This document shows, piece after piece, positions 10,471 to 21,748 of a DNA stretch of 64,000 bases (the first letter of the stretch is position 1; every line of letters starts with the position of its first letter). The stretch is from assembly GCF_000350225.1 (NCBI RefSeq), contig NW_005178869.1:188558-252557 (forward strand), given 5' to 3'. The stretch is from Chondrus crispus. Lineage: Eukaryota > Rhodophyta > Florideophyceae > Gigartinales > Gigartinaceae. Made by a program: the position numbers and the translations under genes. The notes under the pieces are model-generated. The model saw only the letters and a program-made list of their open reading frames with translations. It had not been told where the DNA came from and did not search any database.

Positions 10471-11232
10471 TCAGCAGGCAATACGGATCGCCTGCGGGGC
10501 TTCTTCGCGTACGTCAGCTCGGCTCGTCTGACGGCCTTGTCGTCTGGTCGGGGGAGACGGCTCCCCCCTCCCGTCGACAATGGCAATGGATCCACCTTGA
10601 CGGAGTTCAAGCTTCTGTGCGTCGACATCGATACGACGCACGTGCGCGTCAATGAACGCGGTCCCAAGGAGAACGGGAACCGCGAGCTGGTCCGCGACGA
10701 CGAACGGAACTCGGAACTTCGTGTTCCGGAGCCGGACGGCCAGCCGGACAACCGCGCTAAGCTTGAGCGGGTTGCTATTCGCGCCTGCCAGCCGAGGCAA
10801 AGGCGCGTCGCGTATTACGTAACGCGTCCAGTCGGGAGGAAGGTCGGCCTTCCTCACCAAATTGTATCCCGAGCACGTATCAACGGCGATAGTGTGGGGC
10901 TTGAACGCGTTGTCCTCCGTGGCGATCGAGCCGAGGACATTATATATCTTCGACGTCATCAAGCAGATGACGCCGTCGACAACCTTCCGCGCGGTCCGAT
11001 TCGCGACGTCGTTTCGCCTGGGGCGTCGGCGACGGCTCTTTCCGCGTTTACGCGCCCTTCTTCCTTGGTCGCGGGACGTCTGTTGTTCGTTGACGTCCGC
11101 ACGACAAGTCGCGTCCTTGGGCGGTTCGCGGTCCTCCCGCAGCTTAGAGCCTACGGGGGGCTCCGGGGGTTTCTTCTCGGGCGTCGGGCATACGGAAGCC
11201 ACGACGTCCCTTATTTCCTGCGCCGGAATCAC
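10471..11232 (-). CDS. aspartic-protease region of element I
   Basis: A 253-codon frame lies between gag and pol. The first part is Lys/Arg-rich. The second part has the layout of a retropepsin: an active-site-like segment after IAVD, and VLLGTAFIDAHV, which fits the ILG-x-x-F-L/I strand of Ty3 proteases. In the family this cuts the Gag and Pol polyproteins. Position and order support the call more than sequence does. Confidence 0.7.
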   Translation of the reverse strand: MIPAQEIRDVVASVCPTPEKKPPEPPVGSKLREDREPPKDATCRADVNEQQTSRDQGRRARKRGKSRRRRPRRNDVANRTARKVVDGVICLMTSKIYNVLGSIATEDNAFKPHTIAVDTCSGYNLVRKADLPPDWTRYVIRDAPLPRLAGANSNPLKLSAVVRLAVRLRNTKFRVPFVVADQLAVPVLLGTAFIDAHVRRIDVDAQKLELRQGGSIAIVDGRGEPSPPTRRQGRQTSRADVREEAPQAIRIAC

Positions 11233-11369
11233 GCGGGATTCGGCGTCTTCGCGTGGGGGAGTGGGGGATATTATCGGTAAATATCCCCCGTGCCTTTGTC
11301 GGGCTCGCGGTGACGGGTCGATGGGATATGGACAAGACGGCTCACGCGACCGCGCGAACGTAACCGTCT

Positions 11370-13118
11370 TTACGCGTTTTTTGAGCTACCGGAGCTATCG
11401 GAGCTAAGCGCGTCGCTACCGATAGCTGGCACGCCTCCGCGTCCCTCGACGAGTGGGGGCGCGGGCGTGGTCCATCTTGGTCTCGCGGCTTCGTCGAAGT
11501 ATTCGGACACTTCGAGGCCTTGATTCACCACGTCTGGATGTTGCAGAATTTGCGGGGCCGCGGGTGCCGGATCTCCTTCGCGTTCCGCCCTGGGCAGGGC
11601 ATGCGTATCCTCTGCCCAGTCCTGGAGGTACATTATCGCGTTCTGTACCCCCGGCGGGAGTCGGGAACGGTCCCGGTCTCCCCTTCCGTCTTGACGCGGA
11701 TATCGCGTGTCCGCCTGGCGGAAGTCGCGTCTCCCGCGTTGGTCGAGTTCGTTACGACGGTACCCGCCACCGCGGGGCGGGAAGCGGGCGCCCGCACCCG
11801 CTCGACTCGTGTACCCTTGACGCGGAAATCGGTCCTCGCGAACCGATTGCTGGAGGAGGTTGCGCATCCCAGGACGCGTCTCCATCTGGTACTTGTAATT
11901 CCTGTACGCGGTGAACATCCGTTGCTCGGGCGCCAGGAATGGACACGCGTACATGGCATGCCCGTACGTACGGCATAGCCAACAGACGTACGCGCTACCA
12001 TCTGTGGATGCAAAAGATGCCGCGTGACGCGTCTCCTCTTCGGTTAACTTGGGGACGCTTGCCGGTATGCGATCCCCTCCTTGACGCGAAATGTCCAGCT
12101 CCTGCACCTTGTGGTCCGTACCACTTGGCAGGCGCGGAGTATGCGCGAACGCGGTGGCGAAGCTTCCGGTCGACCGCGTTGACGCCGATGTGGGAGGTCG
12201 ACCTCCCCCTTGCTCCATGCCTCGCGCGATGAGAACAGGGTCGGCCTGCCACTCATCTTCTCCAATATGGAGGGCTGTCGCGGGTGAACTTGTCGCGTTC
12301 GACCTCGATGATCGACCCGCTCTCCCTGCCGGTTTCGGATCCGGCAGGGGTAGGCCGCGACGCGCGCGGAAGGTAGTACCTTCCGCCGTCGCTATACGGC
12401 GGATGCTTGAGAGGTCTGTCTTCTGCGATCCGGGCAGTCGTTGCACCGTTTCAGCCACGGCGGCTCGGGTCGCCGGGGCTAGTCTGCGCACGAAATAATG
12501 CGCGAGTGCTTGTTCGGTGAACACCGCGGGGCATCGGAACGCGGCGGACTCCAATCGATCCGCGTACGCGTTCTCCGTCTCGTGGGGTTGCTGTCGCGCG
12601 GTCGCGACTGTATCATACGCTTCACCTAACACGTCTTCCGTGAGGTAGCGTTTGATGAACTGGTTGACGAGGCCAGGCCAGCTTACGTCGTCGTGAAGCT
12701 GGCTAGCGCGTAGTCCGCGCATGGTGTAACTCGTATACGATCTTTCCGCGTCGCGTTCAAGAAAATGCGCGAAGACGCGGACGGCAACACCTTCGGTTAG
12801 GTGTTGCGCGTTGAAGGTGATACGTATATCCTTCAAGAACGGTAGTAACTGAATCGCGTCAGTGCCGTCGAAGCTGCGCATCGTGGGTCGAATCCCACGA
12901 CAGCGCTGGACGTACTTCGCGATTCGTCCCGCGTCTCCCGAGGTAACGAGCCTCGACGTATTGTCCAACCGATACATGCGGTAGTTCGCGACATCGCTGA
13001 ACTCCTGTATCATGGTATGGACGGGCTCAACCCCGGGTGCCGCGGGTCCCAGCGTCCCGAAAGGGGTGACGGGCAGCGTTCGGATATCGACCGGACCGGG
13101 ATGCGCGGTGAGGTCCAC
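11370..13118 (-). CDS. gag: gag of element I with CCHC zinc knuckle
   Basis: 582 codons. The helical middle (MRSFDGTDAIQLLPFLKDI through LVNQFIKRYL) matches the retrotransposon Gag capsid layout. Downstream is a CX2CX4HX4C knuckle (CWLCRTYGHAMYAC) and then an Arg/Gly-rich tail. In the family it builds the particle and packages RNA. It lies directly after the 305-codon ORF1, 15 bases away. Confidence 0.85.
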   Translation of the reverse strand: MDLTAHPGPVDIRTLPVTPFGTLGPAAPGVEPVHTMIQEFSDVANYRMYRLDNTSRLVTSGDAGRIAKYVQRCRGIRPTMRSFDGTDAIQLLPFLKDIRITFNAQHLTEGVAVRVFAHFLERDAERSYTSYTMRGLRASQLHDDVSWPGLVNQFIKRYLTEDVLGEAYDTVATARQQPHETENAYADRLESAAFRCPAVFTEQALAHYFVRRLAPATRAAVAETVQRLPGSQKTDLSSIRRIATAEGTTFRARRGLPLPDPKPAGRAGRSSRSNATSSPATALHIGEDEWQADPVLIARGMEQGGGRPPTSASTRSTGSFATAFAHTPRLPSGTDHKVQELDISRQGGDRIPASVPKLTEEETRHAASFASTDGSAYVCWLCRTYGHAMYACPFLAPEQRMFTAYRNYKYQMETRPGMRNLLQQSVREDRFPRQGYTSRAGAGARFPPRGGGYRRNELDQRGRRDFRQADTRYPRQDGRGDRDRSRLPPGVQNAIMYLQDWAEDTHALPRAEREGDPAPAAPQILQHPDVVNQGLEVSEYFDEAARPRWTTPAPPLVEGRGGVPAIGSDALSSDSSGSSKNA

Positions 13119-13133
13119 CGGCTGGTAGCCGCC

Positions 13134-14051
13134 CTAGCGAGGATCGAAAGAGAGAATCGGTTCTCTTGATCCGCGGGCGGCTCCTCCACGGTCCTGGTCG
13201 TCCGCGTACGGTACGCGTCTCATCCCCCGTATGTCTCCGGCGACATACGGGAGGGCTTGGGTTTCGGACGCGACATTCGCGTCCCTTGGTGGTCTTGGGC
13301 CATCCGCGTACCGACTGGATCCGGCACCCGTCGGTTGGAACTCCGGTGCGTCTGACGCGATCGGGGGAACAGTGGCACCGGGCCCCCTCGCAGGAGCCCC
13401 GGGCGACCTGTTGGTCGGGGTCTGTTCCACCTCGCGAGCGCGTCTCCGCGTCGAGTTGAGTTCCGCGGCCATATGGGCAAACGCGTGTATTTGCTCCGCC
13501 GACGGGAAGGGTTGTGCGTCGGGTCGTCTTGATGAGGCCGACCTCTCAGGGCGGCCTTCCCTGTCCTCGACAGGGGAATCGAGACGCGAATCCTCGACGA
13601 GCGCTAGCCGACTCTGTAGCTGGTCGACTAGCGCTCGGAGGTTCTCCAAGGATTGGGAGACGCGGTCAAACCTTCCTTCGCGAAGCGAGCGTAGCTCTTC
13701 CATACAGCGCGTATATACCGCGTCCGAGACGTCAATTCGAAGCGAGGTCCGGACGTCCTCGATGTATTCCGCGATCCTGTCATACATTGCGCGAGCGCGT
13801 CCCTCTGAAAACCCAGGCGACGGTTCGCCGTCGGTACGACCTGCGGCGGCGCCGCCGAAGGGGGCGCGCAGCGCGCCTGACTCGGAGGCGCGGCGCGCGG
13901 TTGACTCCATATTCGCCGGTTCCGTCTGAATCGAGTTCGCGGTTCCTTCTTCCATTTCGATGCGCGCGGACGCGGATCCGAACGATATTCTTCTCGCGAT
14001 AATCGCGTGGTCTTCTAGGTCGGGAGACCACTGTAGTATAACACCCCCCAA
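13134..14051 (-). CDS. ORF1 (Gag N-terminal or accessory frame) of element I
   Basis: This is a 305-codon frame next to the 5' LTR; the first ATG-initiated part starts just inside the LTR border. It is rich in Arg, Glu and Ser, with a probable coiled coil (FDRVSQSLENLRALVDQLQS). Element II has a frame of similar size and charge at the same position (36431-37115). It may be a Gag extension read in the same transcript as the downstream gag, or a separate accessory product. Confidence 0.6.
   Translation of the reverse strand: MGGVILQWSPDLEDHAIIARRISFGSASARIEMEEGTANSIQTEPANMESTARRASESGALRAPFGGAAAGRTDGEPSPGFSEGRARAMYDRIAEYIEDVRTSLRIDVSDAVYTRCMEELRSLREGRFDRVSQSLENLRALVDQLQSRLALVEDSRLDSPVEDREGRPERSASSRRPDAQPFPSAEQIHAFAHMAAELNSTRRRAREVEQTPTNRSPGAPARGPGATVPPIASDAPEFQPTGAGSSRYADGPRPPRDANVASETQALPYVAGDIRGMRRVPYADDQDRGGAARGSREPILSFDPR
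14013..14030 (-). promoter_or_regulatory. candidate primer binding site of element I
   Basis: One base inside the 5' LTR, the minus strand reads TGGTCTCCCGACCTAGAA. It starts with TGG, as expected for pairing with the CCA end of a tRNA. I could not name the tRNA. Confidence 0.5.
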
Positions 14052-14693
14052 CGGAGAGGGGTGTATACTTAGCTCGATGTAGACCCGTACGAGGGGCGAG
14101 AAGACGGGGAGAACACACAGCTCACGGGACAGGGAAGCGAGCCCTGGTAGCGTGGTACAGCGGGACGGTCGGGGACGAGCGTACGCGCGGGCCGATCTAC
14201 GCCTCCACGCCCCGGAGCAGCGCTGGGTAACGTACCAGCGCTGACGGGCGGAGGCGGATCTAGGCTCGCTCGCGTACGCGGCTGTCCCCTACCCGCTTTG
14301 TCCCGGTTAACGCGCGCGAAGGCGGATCGCGCTCGTCAGTTAAGCTAGAAGACGGACCTAGGCGGTAGGTCGTGGACAAGTCCGTGCTTGTCCACCTACC
14401 CCGCCGCCGGTCGCGCTCGTATTTAATGTATACAATGCGTCTATCATAATACTACAGTACTGGTATGCTGTAGTAACTTACTGTAGCGCGGGTCGTCCCG
14501 CGCTGTAATGCTGTCAGCCGTCGGGGCTGACAGCACACGTGTGAGACGCGTACTGTACGCGCGGTGGTACGCGCCTCCTACACGTGTACGCGTGTGGTCC
14601 CGCGTCCTCCGTACACGTGGGGGTACACGTGTGCGCCGGTGTGGTTCGTATTGATCTGATCTAAATCTAATCGCGAACCGCCGTTATGCCACA
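14032..14693 (-). repeat. 5' LTR of element I
   Basis: Partner of the LTR at 346-1007, with about four differences in 662 bp. For this minus-strand element it is the upstream LTR and should hold the promoter. It is followed at 14694-14698 by the CCTGG target duplication. Confidence 0.95.
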
Positions 14694-14769
14694 CCTGGTA
14701 CATATCGCATCCAATATGTCGTCCGTATCTGTGCGAATATACATCATAAAGATAAAGATGATACCTTTC

Positions 14770-15487
14770 ATCCCCCGCAACCACACATACATACAGTATC
14801 TCCTATTCAAAAGCAGTCGTCATTGAGGCTTTCATCACTGCTTTGCTGTGTGTCGTCGCGCTTTCCCTAAAACATATCTTTCATGAAAAGGCGACTTTTA
14901 AGAAGTGGTCCCTCATGACCATGCTCGTTGTCGCCCTTATTGACGTGGCAGTACAATGGACAGGAGGTGGCGTGAACCATGCCATGTCATTTGCCCTTGC
15001 CGCACTTGAAGGCCATTAGGCCGAGCATTCTTTGTACTGGGTCGGACCGATGGTTGGTGCAGTGGTTGCAGCTTGCATGCACAACAATATTTTGAAAACT
15101 GGAAAGCGAGGCTTCCTCGACACCGCTAAGGAGCCCCCACCAGAGCACGCCCCGCCGAAAAAGACCAACCCTGCTCCGCTTTTGCCTTCGTCTCCTTCGC
15201 CGCATCCACCCCGCCGCACCCCGTCCCCGTCCCCGCCCCCGCCCGCGCCGCCGCCCCCGCTCTCGCGTGACCAACATTGTGAGGGGGAGCCCCACCCGCC
15301 GCGCACGGGGAGGAAGCGCCCGCGCTTTGAGCGCCACGAGTCGCATCGGGACGCCGACTTTCATCCCTCCGATGGCCATCTGAGGGAGCACCCCGCCTTG
15401 TCCGTCGAGGGCGCGTACAGGGGTGATGAGCTGCATCGCGATGCCGTCCGCGATTTTTTACACGCTTTTACCCCGATCGCGTCGTAG
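14770..15487 (+). pseudogene. aquaporin/MIP-family gene, decayed C-terminal half
   Basis: In one frame the translation shows the second half of a major intrinsic protein: a membrane helix (AVVIEAFITALLCVVALS), another helix (LMTMLVVALIDVAVQW), a loop-E-like segment (TGGGVNHAMSFALAAL), then the last helix (LYWVGPMVGAVVAACMHN) and a Pro-rich tail ending at 15487. Aquaporins normally have NPA in loop E; here it reads NHA. A TAG at 15017-15019 interrupts the frame between loop E and the last helix, another stop precedes the first helix (14759-14761), and the N-terminal half with the first NPA is absent. It therefore looks like a broken host gene. Element I sits about 75 bp upstream and may have separated or replaced the front half. 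The YWVGP motif is the strongest family evidence. Confidence 0.62.
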
Positions 15488-15922
15488 AGGTGGCATAAAA
15501 CTGTTTTGTCGTCACCTTTGAGAGGGACGAACAGAGGCGAGATGCGAGGCTAGACCACAAACGAGGCGTGAGCTGTGAACGACGACGAGACATGTGTTGT
15601 GAGCGGAGGCGAGACGTGAGCCCTCAATGGAGGCGGTATATATGTCGTGAACGACGTGTGGGTGTTGAGGGGCAGGCGGGGTCGGGCCCCAGGGGTGGAA
15701 AGGTGGAGGAGGGGCGGAAGAATGATGGACAGGACTCGATGAGGCCATTGGGCGGGAATTGAGTACACAGGGGTGGGGGGAATGCCGAGGAGGGTGGAAG
15801 GGATGAGTATGTGGCTGTTCACACGCCGGGAGTGCCCCCCGGACCCCGATGCTTTCACACATATGCACACAGCAGATTGGTAAAGACAAGAGCTTTATTG
15901 ATGCGCAAACACCTCATCGGCC
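15488..15922. other. no gene seen; imperfect GA-rich repeats
   Basis: The stretch between the aquaporin remnant and the Harbinger transposase contains imperfect short repeats (around GTGAACGACG) at 15560-15660. Frames on the minus strand here are Pro/His/Ser-rich low complexity and are not called. A TTTATT at 15892-15897 could be the polyadenylation signal (AATAAA on the minus strand) of the transposase. Confidence 0.5.
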
Positions 15923-17279
15923 CTAGACGGAGCCGTGAGCGTTCCATATATGCTCAATGAGGTCGCGTTTCAAGGAGAAGTGGTCCACTTTACTTGTTAT
16001 GCGCGAATGACGTGACGATACAATGCTAGCCATTCCCGTCGGCAACTCACTGCCAAGAAGGTACCGAGTTGCCGACTCGAATTCCCACGTGAATGACTGA
16101 CCGGCAGCGAACATAGCAAGCGCCTCACTGAAGTGCTGCAGTGACGCCATGCCACTTTGGTAGTTATCTCTTCGACTCTCCACAATCATATTGTGGAGAA
16201 TAATGCACGCCACCATGACATTCGATACATCACTTCCCTTCCAAAGTCTTGAAGGGTTCTGTAGGATATGAAACCGAGCGACAAGCACCCTAAACGCTCG
16301 TTCGATGTCCTTCCGTATCGCCTCTTTAGCCTTTGCGAATGCTTCCTCCTTTTTTGCCGTGTTGTCTTTTATTGTCTTCATAAAAATTGCCCAGCTTGGG
16401 TAGATACCATCGCCAAGGTAGTAGGGCATCGTTCGTTGTTTTTTATTTAACGTGTAAGGAATGGAGGGCGGAAACTCATCAGCGATGATGCGCTCCATCG
16501 TTGGTGATCGGTCCAAAACGTTGATGTCGTTCAAGCTTCCAGGGCTACCAAAGAAGGCATGCCAAATCCACAACTCCCCGTCAAAAATTGCCTCTAGAAC
16601 GATATTCAGCTTCCTCTCCTTTCCCTCGAATTGTCCAGCCCAAGCTATCGGACAATTTTTCCATTGCCAATGCTAACAATCAATACTACCCGCACACCCC
16701 GGAAACCCCCTGGCAGCATTTATTGCCAGTATGCGCCGTAGGTCCGCCTCATTGGGCTCGCGTAGGTACTATATTCCAAACTTCTGTATCACAGTAGAAC
16801 AAAAAGGACTTCAGTAACTGCAACACTGAGTCTTCAGACATACTCAGATATTCGTCTAAAGAGTCAGCCGCTGCTCCATACGCCAGCATGCGAATTGCGG
16901 CAACCATCCGCTGTAGGGGATGCATTCCTCCACGGCTCAGCGCATCCTTCCTTCTGACAAACAATCCTTCGCCCTCAATCGCCCTGTACAGCCTGTTGAA
17001 CACTGTGCGTGGCATTCTAAAACGCCTTTCAAATGACGCATCGCAATAAAGTGGCGTGGTTGAAAAGTAGTCTCGCTTGAGGCGGTTGAGTGCGGCATCG
17101 AAGTCGCGGTTGAGATTTCCTCTTTTCCCGCTCCTTGATCCTAGTCTAATGAGAGAAGGAATTGTACCTGGAAAACCAGGCAGTGTCCCAGAGGCGACGA
17201 GGTAGGACAGGTTCTCGTCGTCACTGGAGTCAGGAGAAAAAGTCGGTGGAGGGCAGTCGTAGTTGCGAGAAGTTGCCAT
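15923..17279 (-). pseudogene. PIF/Harbinger-type DNA transposase, broken
   Basis: Two minus-strand frames make up a DDE_Tnp_4/HARBI1-type transposase. The first, 17279 to 16749 (176 codons), has the family N-terminal region (FRMPRTVFNRLYRAI, GGMHPLQRMVAAIRMLAYGA). The second, 16573 to 15923 (216 codons), has the second half (FFGSPGSLNDINVLDRSP with a catalytic Asp, and DIERAFRVLVARFHILQNP with the catalytic Glu). Between them the other frame still reads PNEADLRRILAINAARGF and GSIDC with the first catalytic Asp, followed by a TAG at 16673-16675 (minus sense) where the family has Gln. So there is at least one frameshift near 16750 and one nonsense codon. The family acts as a nuclease with a Myb-like partner; no partner gene is seen. 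Terminal inverted repeats were not found. Confidence 0.85.
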
Positions 17280-17957
17280 GGTAATAAAAAGGGTTGAACA
17301 GGATGAGTGCAGCGGTGCTGAAAGGATATGTACTGCGCGGTAGAGTTGCGCCGCGGCTCTATTCCAGAAAATCTATTCATCAATAGAGCAATAGAGTTAC
17401 CCAATAAAAATTAAGCACTTGGCGAGATATTTTTGATTAGAGAGGCAAATACGGTCATGCCGTAGAGATGCTCTAACGAAACTTAACGGTACAAAGGGCA
17501 AGGGGACCCCCCCAAAAATAACTCTGAAAAACGAATGTTGCAGCGACCTTGATCAAATAAGGTTAACACAGACATAACGTGTAGGCAGAAGAGGTATCGA
17601 TCGGCATGTGAACTTTGTTTTGTTTGGCCTCCTCGAGGGCCGCCCGATAAGGAGAGAACGCATCACTGTGCAGTATATCCGTACGCCTAACGGAAGCCCA
17701 CAGATAATCAGGAGAACGGAAGAGAAGGATGTCCTGAGGGAACAGTCGCAATCACCCCAACTCTTCATGTGTTCTCGACGGCACAACGTCGTACTGTACA
17801 TGTTTGTAATGATAGCCATAGACACTGTACAGGTACACATCACACACGTCCCACACGTGGCCCGCACGCAGCCCTACCGGCGGCGGCGTCACGTCTTAAG
17901 GAGACGGACGATCCCAAGTCCCAATAAACTGGTCCATCATTCACCGCACTTCAGGTT
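17280..17957. other. no gene seen between Harbinger and copia remnants
   Basis: This stretch is AT-richer in its first half and holds only short frames without recognisable motifs. The last part, before the copia Gag start at 17958, may include the 5' untranslated leader and LTR edge of the copia element, but no second LTR copy is present in the window to prove it. Confidence 0.4.
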
Positions 17958-20779
17958 ATGGACCCGAACACCCCAGCGCTGCGCAACAATCAACCCCCCC
18001 TCCCCTCGCCCCTCGAGTACCACTCACCAGACCCTACAGAGCCTCCGCAAGCTAGCGTAGAGAGCCCGCCTTCAAACCCATCCTGGCCTGGTGTTGAGCA
18101 CGAACCCCACCCAGCTCCACCACCGCAAGCTCCTCCATCCCGAGTCGAGCCACCCCCAGCTCCGCAGACCCGCGTAGAGCCCCACACAGACGCACACATC
18201 ATGAACCCGCCTGATACCCCACTAACCTACCATACCAAGACCCCACGAGGCAGGCTCCCCGACCTCCTCCCAACTGGTAACAACTATCAGCTCTGGCGCC
18301 AAGCCATCCAAGACCTCGCTACCCTAAATGACATGGACTCCATCCTTGACAACTCGACCCCTATCCCACCTCCACATACCCCCGAACACGGAAGGCACAG
18401 GCGACACTGTGCATACATCAGAATGTCAATATTATCAAGCCTCTCTGAAGACGTCGCATGCACAATCGAGATGCAAGCAGACACCTCACCAGCCTCTCTG
18501 ATCGATGCGATCACCCAACACTTCACAGACTCAACACCCGCATCTCACCTCATCCTCAAACAGGAAGCCCTCCGCACAAAACTCCATGTCACCGACGATA
18601 TTGAGACATTTCTCAAACTTCACCGCAATCTACGCACACGCATGCGACTTGCGAAGTACCCTCAGATACACGAAGATGAATATGTCACCATCGACTTCAT
18701 CATCAAAGGGCTATCAGCCAACCCCATATTCAGTCATCTCTAAGACACATGGATTGAGACCAACACTATGCCCAAAACCATCCTGAACCTGGAACAACGT
18801 CCAAAATCTGTACAAGCCCGTGCCANNNNNNNNNNNNNNNNNNNNNNNNNNNNNNNNNNNNNNNNNNNNNNNNNNNNNNNNNNNNNNNNNNNNNNNNNNN
18901 NNNNNNNNNNNNNNNNNNNNNNNNNGGGGAAGGAATCCTCTCACGCACTTTGCACGCTCTCGACATGATAGACCGGACCAAATGCCCCGCCACACACGCG
19001 GCCGTAACAGAGGCAGAAGCCGATCCCGCAGATATTGGCGACAACCCTGCACTCACTCACCACTCATAGCTCCAGTACCACACTACCTTCAGCCACAGCA
19101 GATGCCCATGTACCCCTACCCACCCCCCTACCCAGCAGCCCCATCACTGCCTACCGTGATAATCCCGCGATCCAAAGCAAAACCCCGCACCACCCGAGGC
19201 CACATCGCATCCTCCCAGGCACATGAACCGCCTGCCGACGACATGACAGCGTATGCCAACCATACCACCCCCCACCTCGCTGACCACACAGGTATGAGTT
19301 TCGCACTTGACTCAGGTGCGCATCCCTCCCACCTAGAAAAACCTACCCCGAACATGAAACCCCTCAAAAAAAATCTTAACTAACACGGCGACATCCACCA
19401 CGCCCCCCACGACCCACTACGGCAACATACAGATCCGGATGACGAGGCATAACTACCTTAACCTACCGGCCATTGCCAATCCAGCCCTGAAGATCCACCT
19501 TCTGTCTGTTCATGACATTTCCCGTCAGTGGGGGGCAGTAGTATTCACCCCCAACAAAGCCACTGTCCTCAACACCACAGCCTCACCCGCTGTCCCCGTT
19601 GCCACAGCCACCTTTTGCAACGGCCTATACTTCCTCAATACGCACCACCAACAAGCACACGGCGCACGCACATTACCCACCAACCCTCGCAAAGCCACTA
19701 CAAGCAAGGGCACTCCATTCCCCACAAGCCCCTGCAACCCCCTGCAAATCAGGAGAACGGCACACAACAGCCCCACACTGCAGCGACCGCAACTCCCCAT
19801 GCACCAGCAACCAAACCCTGCCACGCCGCCCGCTCCCCACCCACGCCCAGAGATGGAGCGAGACTTCCATCATTACCACATGATTTTTAACCACATACGG
19901 CCAGGCACACTTCAACGCATGTCAAAACAAAACCTTGTTCCGAGCCTCCTGGCGTCCCTGACCAAGACGCCCCCAAGAATCACATGCCCGAGCTGCGCTG
20001 CTGCCAAACTCAAGCCGGCACCCCACAAGAGAGCATCCCACTCATACGACACTGGCGAAGCCATGAGCAGCGACATATGCGGACCGATCACACCCGCATC
20101 TCGCCAGGGAAACCGATACATCCTAACCGTCATAGACACCAACTCCCGGTTCCTCATCGTCGACTTCCTTCCCACAAGGAAAGCCACCCCACACCGGCTG
20201 GACAACATACTGCAGCACATCAAACATAGTCTACACCGAACCCCAAGCTCACTCCACACAGATAACGCCAAAGAGTACCTATCCCTTGACATCAAGCATG
20301 TATTCAACAAACACGGCACATCACACACGACAACAACGCCTTACACCCCCAGGAGAACAGCATAGCCGAACGCATCAACGGCACGATAATGAATGCTGCC
20401 CGAGCAGCACTCCACCACAGCTCCCTTCACATATCTCACTGGGAGGACGCTGTACGCGACGCGACCTTCAAATACAACCATATATTCCACAATAGCACTG
20501 GTTCTCTACCCACCACTCTATGGCATGGACGAGCTCCGAACGTACCCCAATACCTCCTATTCGGTCAACTAGGAACCACGCCGCACATGGCCAATCGCGC
20601 CACAATACCCAAACTGCACCACCGCTCGATTACAGTACGATACTTATACGCCACAGATCCCAAACACAGTGTCGTATTGGCCCTACGCACTAATAAGACC
20701 ATGAGAAATCGAACAGTCAACTTCAACGCGTACCACAAAAAGCGTGACCCCCTTGCCACGACCACTGCAGCATCAAAGC
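17958..20779 (+). mobile_element. Ty1/copia retrotransposon remnant (gag, protease, integrase)
   Basis: Parts in order: a Pro-rich N-terminus then a copia-type Gag (NYQLWRQAIQDLATLNDMDS) from 17958; a protease segment with LDSGAH around 19310; a GAG-pre-integrase finger (HHYHMIFNH ... CPSCAAAKLKPAPH) and integrase core (SSDICGPIT, LHTDNAKEY) at 19850-20365; and later integrase sequence to 20779. Protease before integrase, with integrase before any reverse transcriptase, is the copia order. The element is broken, with several breaks, and is cut off by the LTR of element II. No reverse transcriptase is seen, and a 100-N gap lies inside. Confidence 0.85.
18826..18925. other. assembly gap of 100 N
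   Basis: Exactly 100 undetermined bases, the usual placeholder length for a gap of unknown size. It lies between the copia Gag and protease regions. Confidence 0.99.
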
Positions 20780-21419
20780 TGTGGTATAACTACCTTCGTC
20801 CGGACCACTTGGAAACGAGGGGGGTTAGAGGTAAGGGAGCGCGCGCCGCTGGGTAACCCACGCGCGAACGCAGACCGTACGGATGGACTCGAAAAGAGGG
20901 AAGGCTCACGTGGCCGGTGACGCGCAGCCGGTCCGTGGTGTTAGATTCAGACGGCCGGTCACGGGTTAGAAGCCTGAGACTAAAAGGGAAACCGGAACAG
21001 GATAGCAATTAGCCGTAAAGGGAAGGGAGGCGAGTCTGCCTCCCGTTTACTGGAACGGGGCAGGTGCCCCCGGTCTTAACCCCTAAGTGGGACGCCAGGA
21101 CACCTGTCCCGCTACAGTAGCTGTTGCTTACTGTATACCAGCTACTGTGCTAAATTGGCTAATTTGTGCCATTAACTACTAATTACTAGTTAGCCACCGT
21201 ACGGATTATACACGTGTGCCCGTTGGCACGATCCCGGCTAACGGTTGTGCCACGTGTTACCCGTGGCCACGCCCGCTGGTACCGACTGTCCCGCGTCGGA
21301 CCCTTTGGGTACTACTGTGCACGGCGGCGGGCGCGTGTACCCCTGCTCGCTGCAGTAGCACTCGCCCTCCCGCGCGGTCATCATCTCGCCGGGGGGTTGT
21401 GGTACGGAATTGTACTACA
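20780..21419 (-). repeat. 3' LTR of element II
   Basis: 640 bp, from TGTGGTATAAC to TGTACTACA, about 99% identical to 37243-37882. On its element side lies a G-rich tract (minus strand, GAAGGGGGTC, 21420-21429), a suitable polypurine tract. The LTR interrupts copia integrase sequence. Confidence 0.94.
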
Positions 21420-21748
21420 GACCCCCTTCGTTACTTCGCGACACGTCCCCGTCGCGGCCGACGCCTGCAATGACCGGCTTGCAGGGGGCGCCCACCGTAC
21501 GGAAAAGCCCGCGCCGACCGCGGGAACGCGGTCGGACTGCGGTCGAATCCATAGGGGAGCCTATGGAGTTTTTGGTATTTAACCGTGGCGGTTCCTCCGG
21601 TGCAGTGGCGGGTCTCCTCACGCTTCCCTTGTCCCCCACTACTAACCCCCCAACTCACCCCACAGCACACCCCACGACTCACTCCACAACCACCACTATC
21701 CACGCCCTTCGTCGCGCTTCTTCCCTTCTCTTTCCTCCTACCAACCCG

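Larger units (their letters stand above)
346..14693 (-). mobile_element. Ty3 chromovirus-type LTR retrotransposon, element I
   Basis: Two LTRs of equal length (662 bp) bound the element, and the 5-bp target duplication CCTGG lies at 341-345 and 14694-14698. Coding order on the minus strand is ORF1, gag with a zinc knuckle, protease, then reverse transcriptase, RNase H, integrase and chromodomain. This is the Ty3 order, and the C-terminal chromodomain points to the chromovirus branch. The LTRs differ at about four positions (roughly 0.6%), so the insertion is young. It looks largely whole, with long open frames for every part. Unusual are its size (14.3 kb) and about 5.7 kb beyond pol that carries a long frame on the opposite strand. 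Confidence 0.93.

Noticed and set aside
11453-12498. Several plus-strand frames of 130-150 codons opposite gag of element I
   Set aside because: Shadows of the 582-codon gag frame in GC-rich DNA; composition follows the complement.
15512-15889. Pro/His-rich minus-strand frames
   Set aside because: Generated by the imperfect GA-rich repeats on the plus strand; no motif or start context.
17553-17867. Minus-strand Cys-rich 104-codon frame
   Set aside because: No spacing of Cys typical of a zinc domain, and no continuation or homologue recognised.
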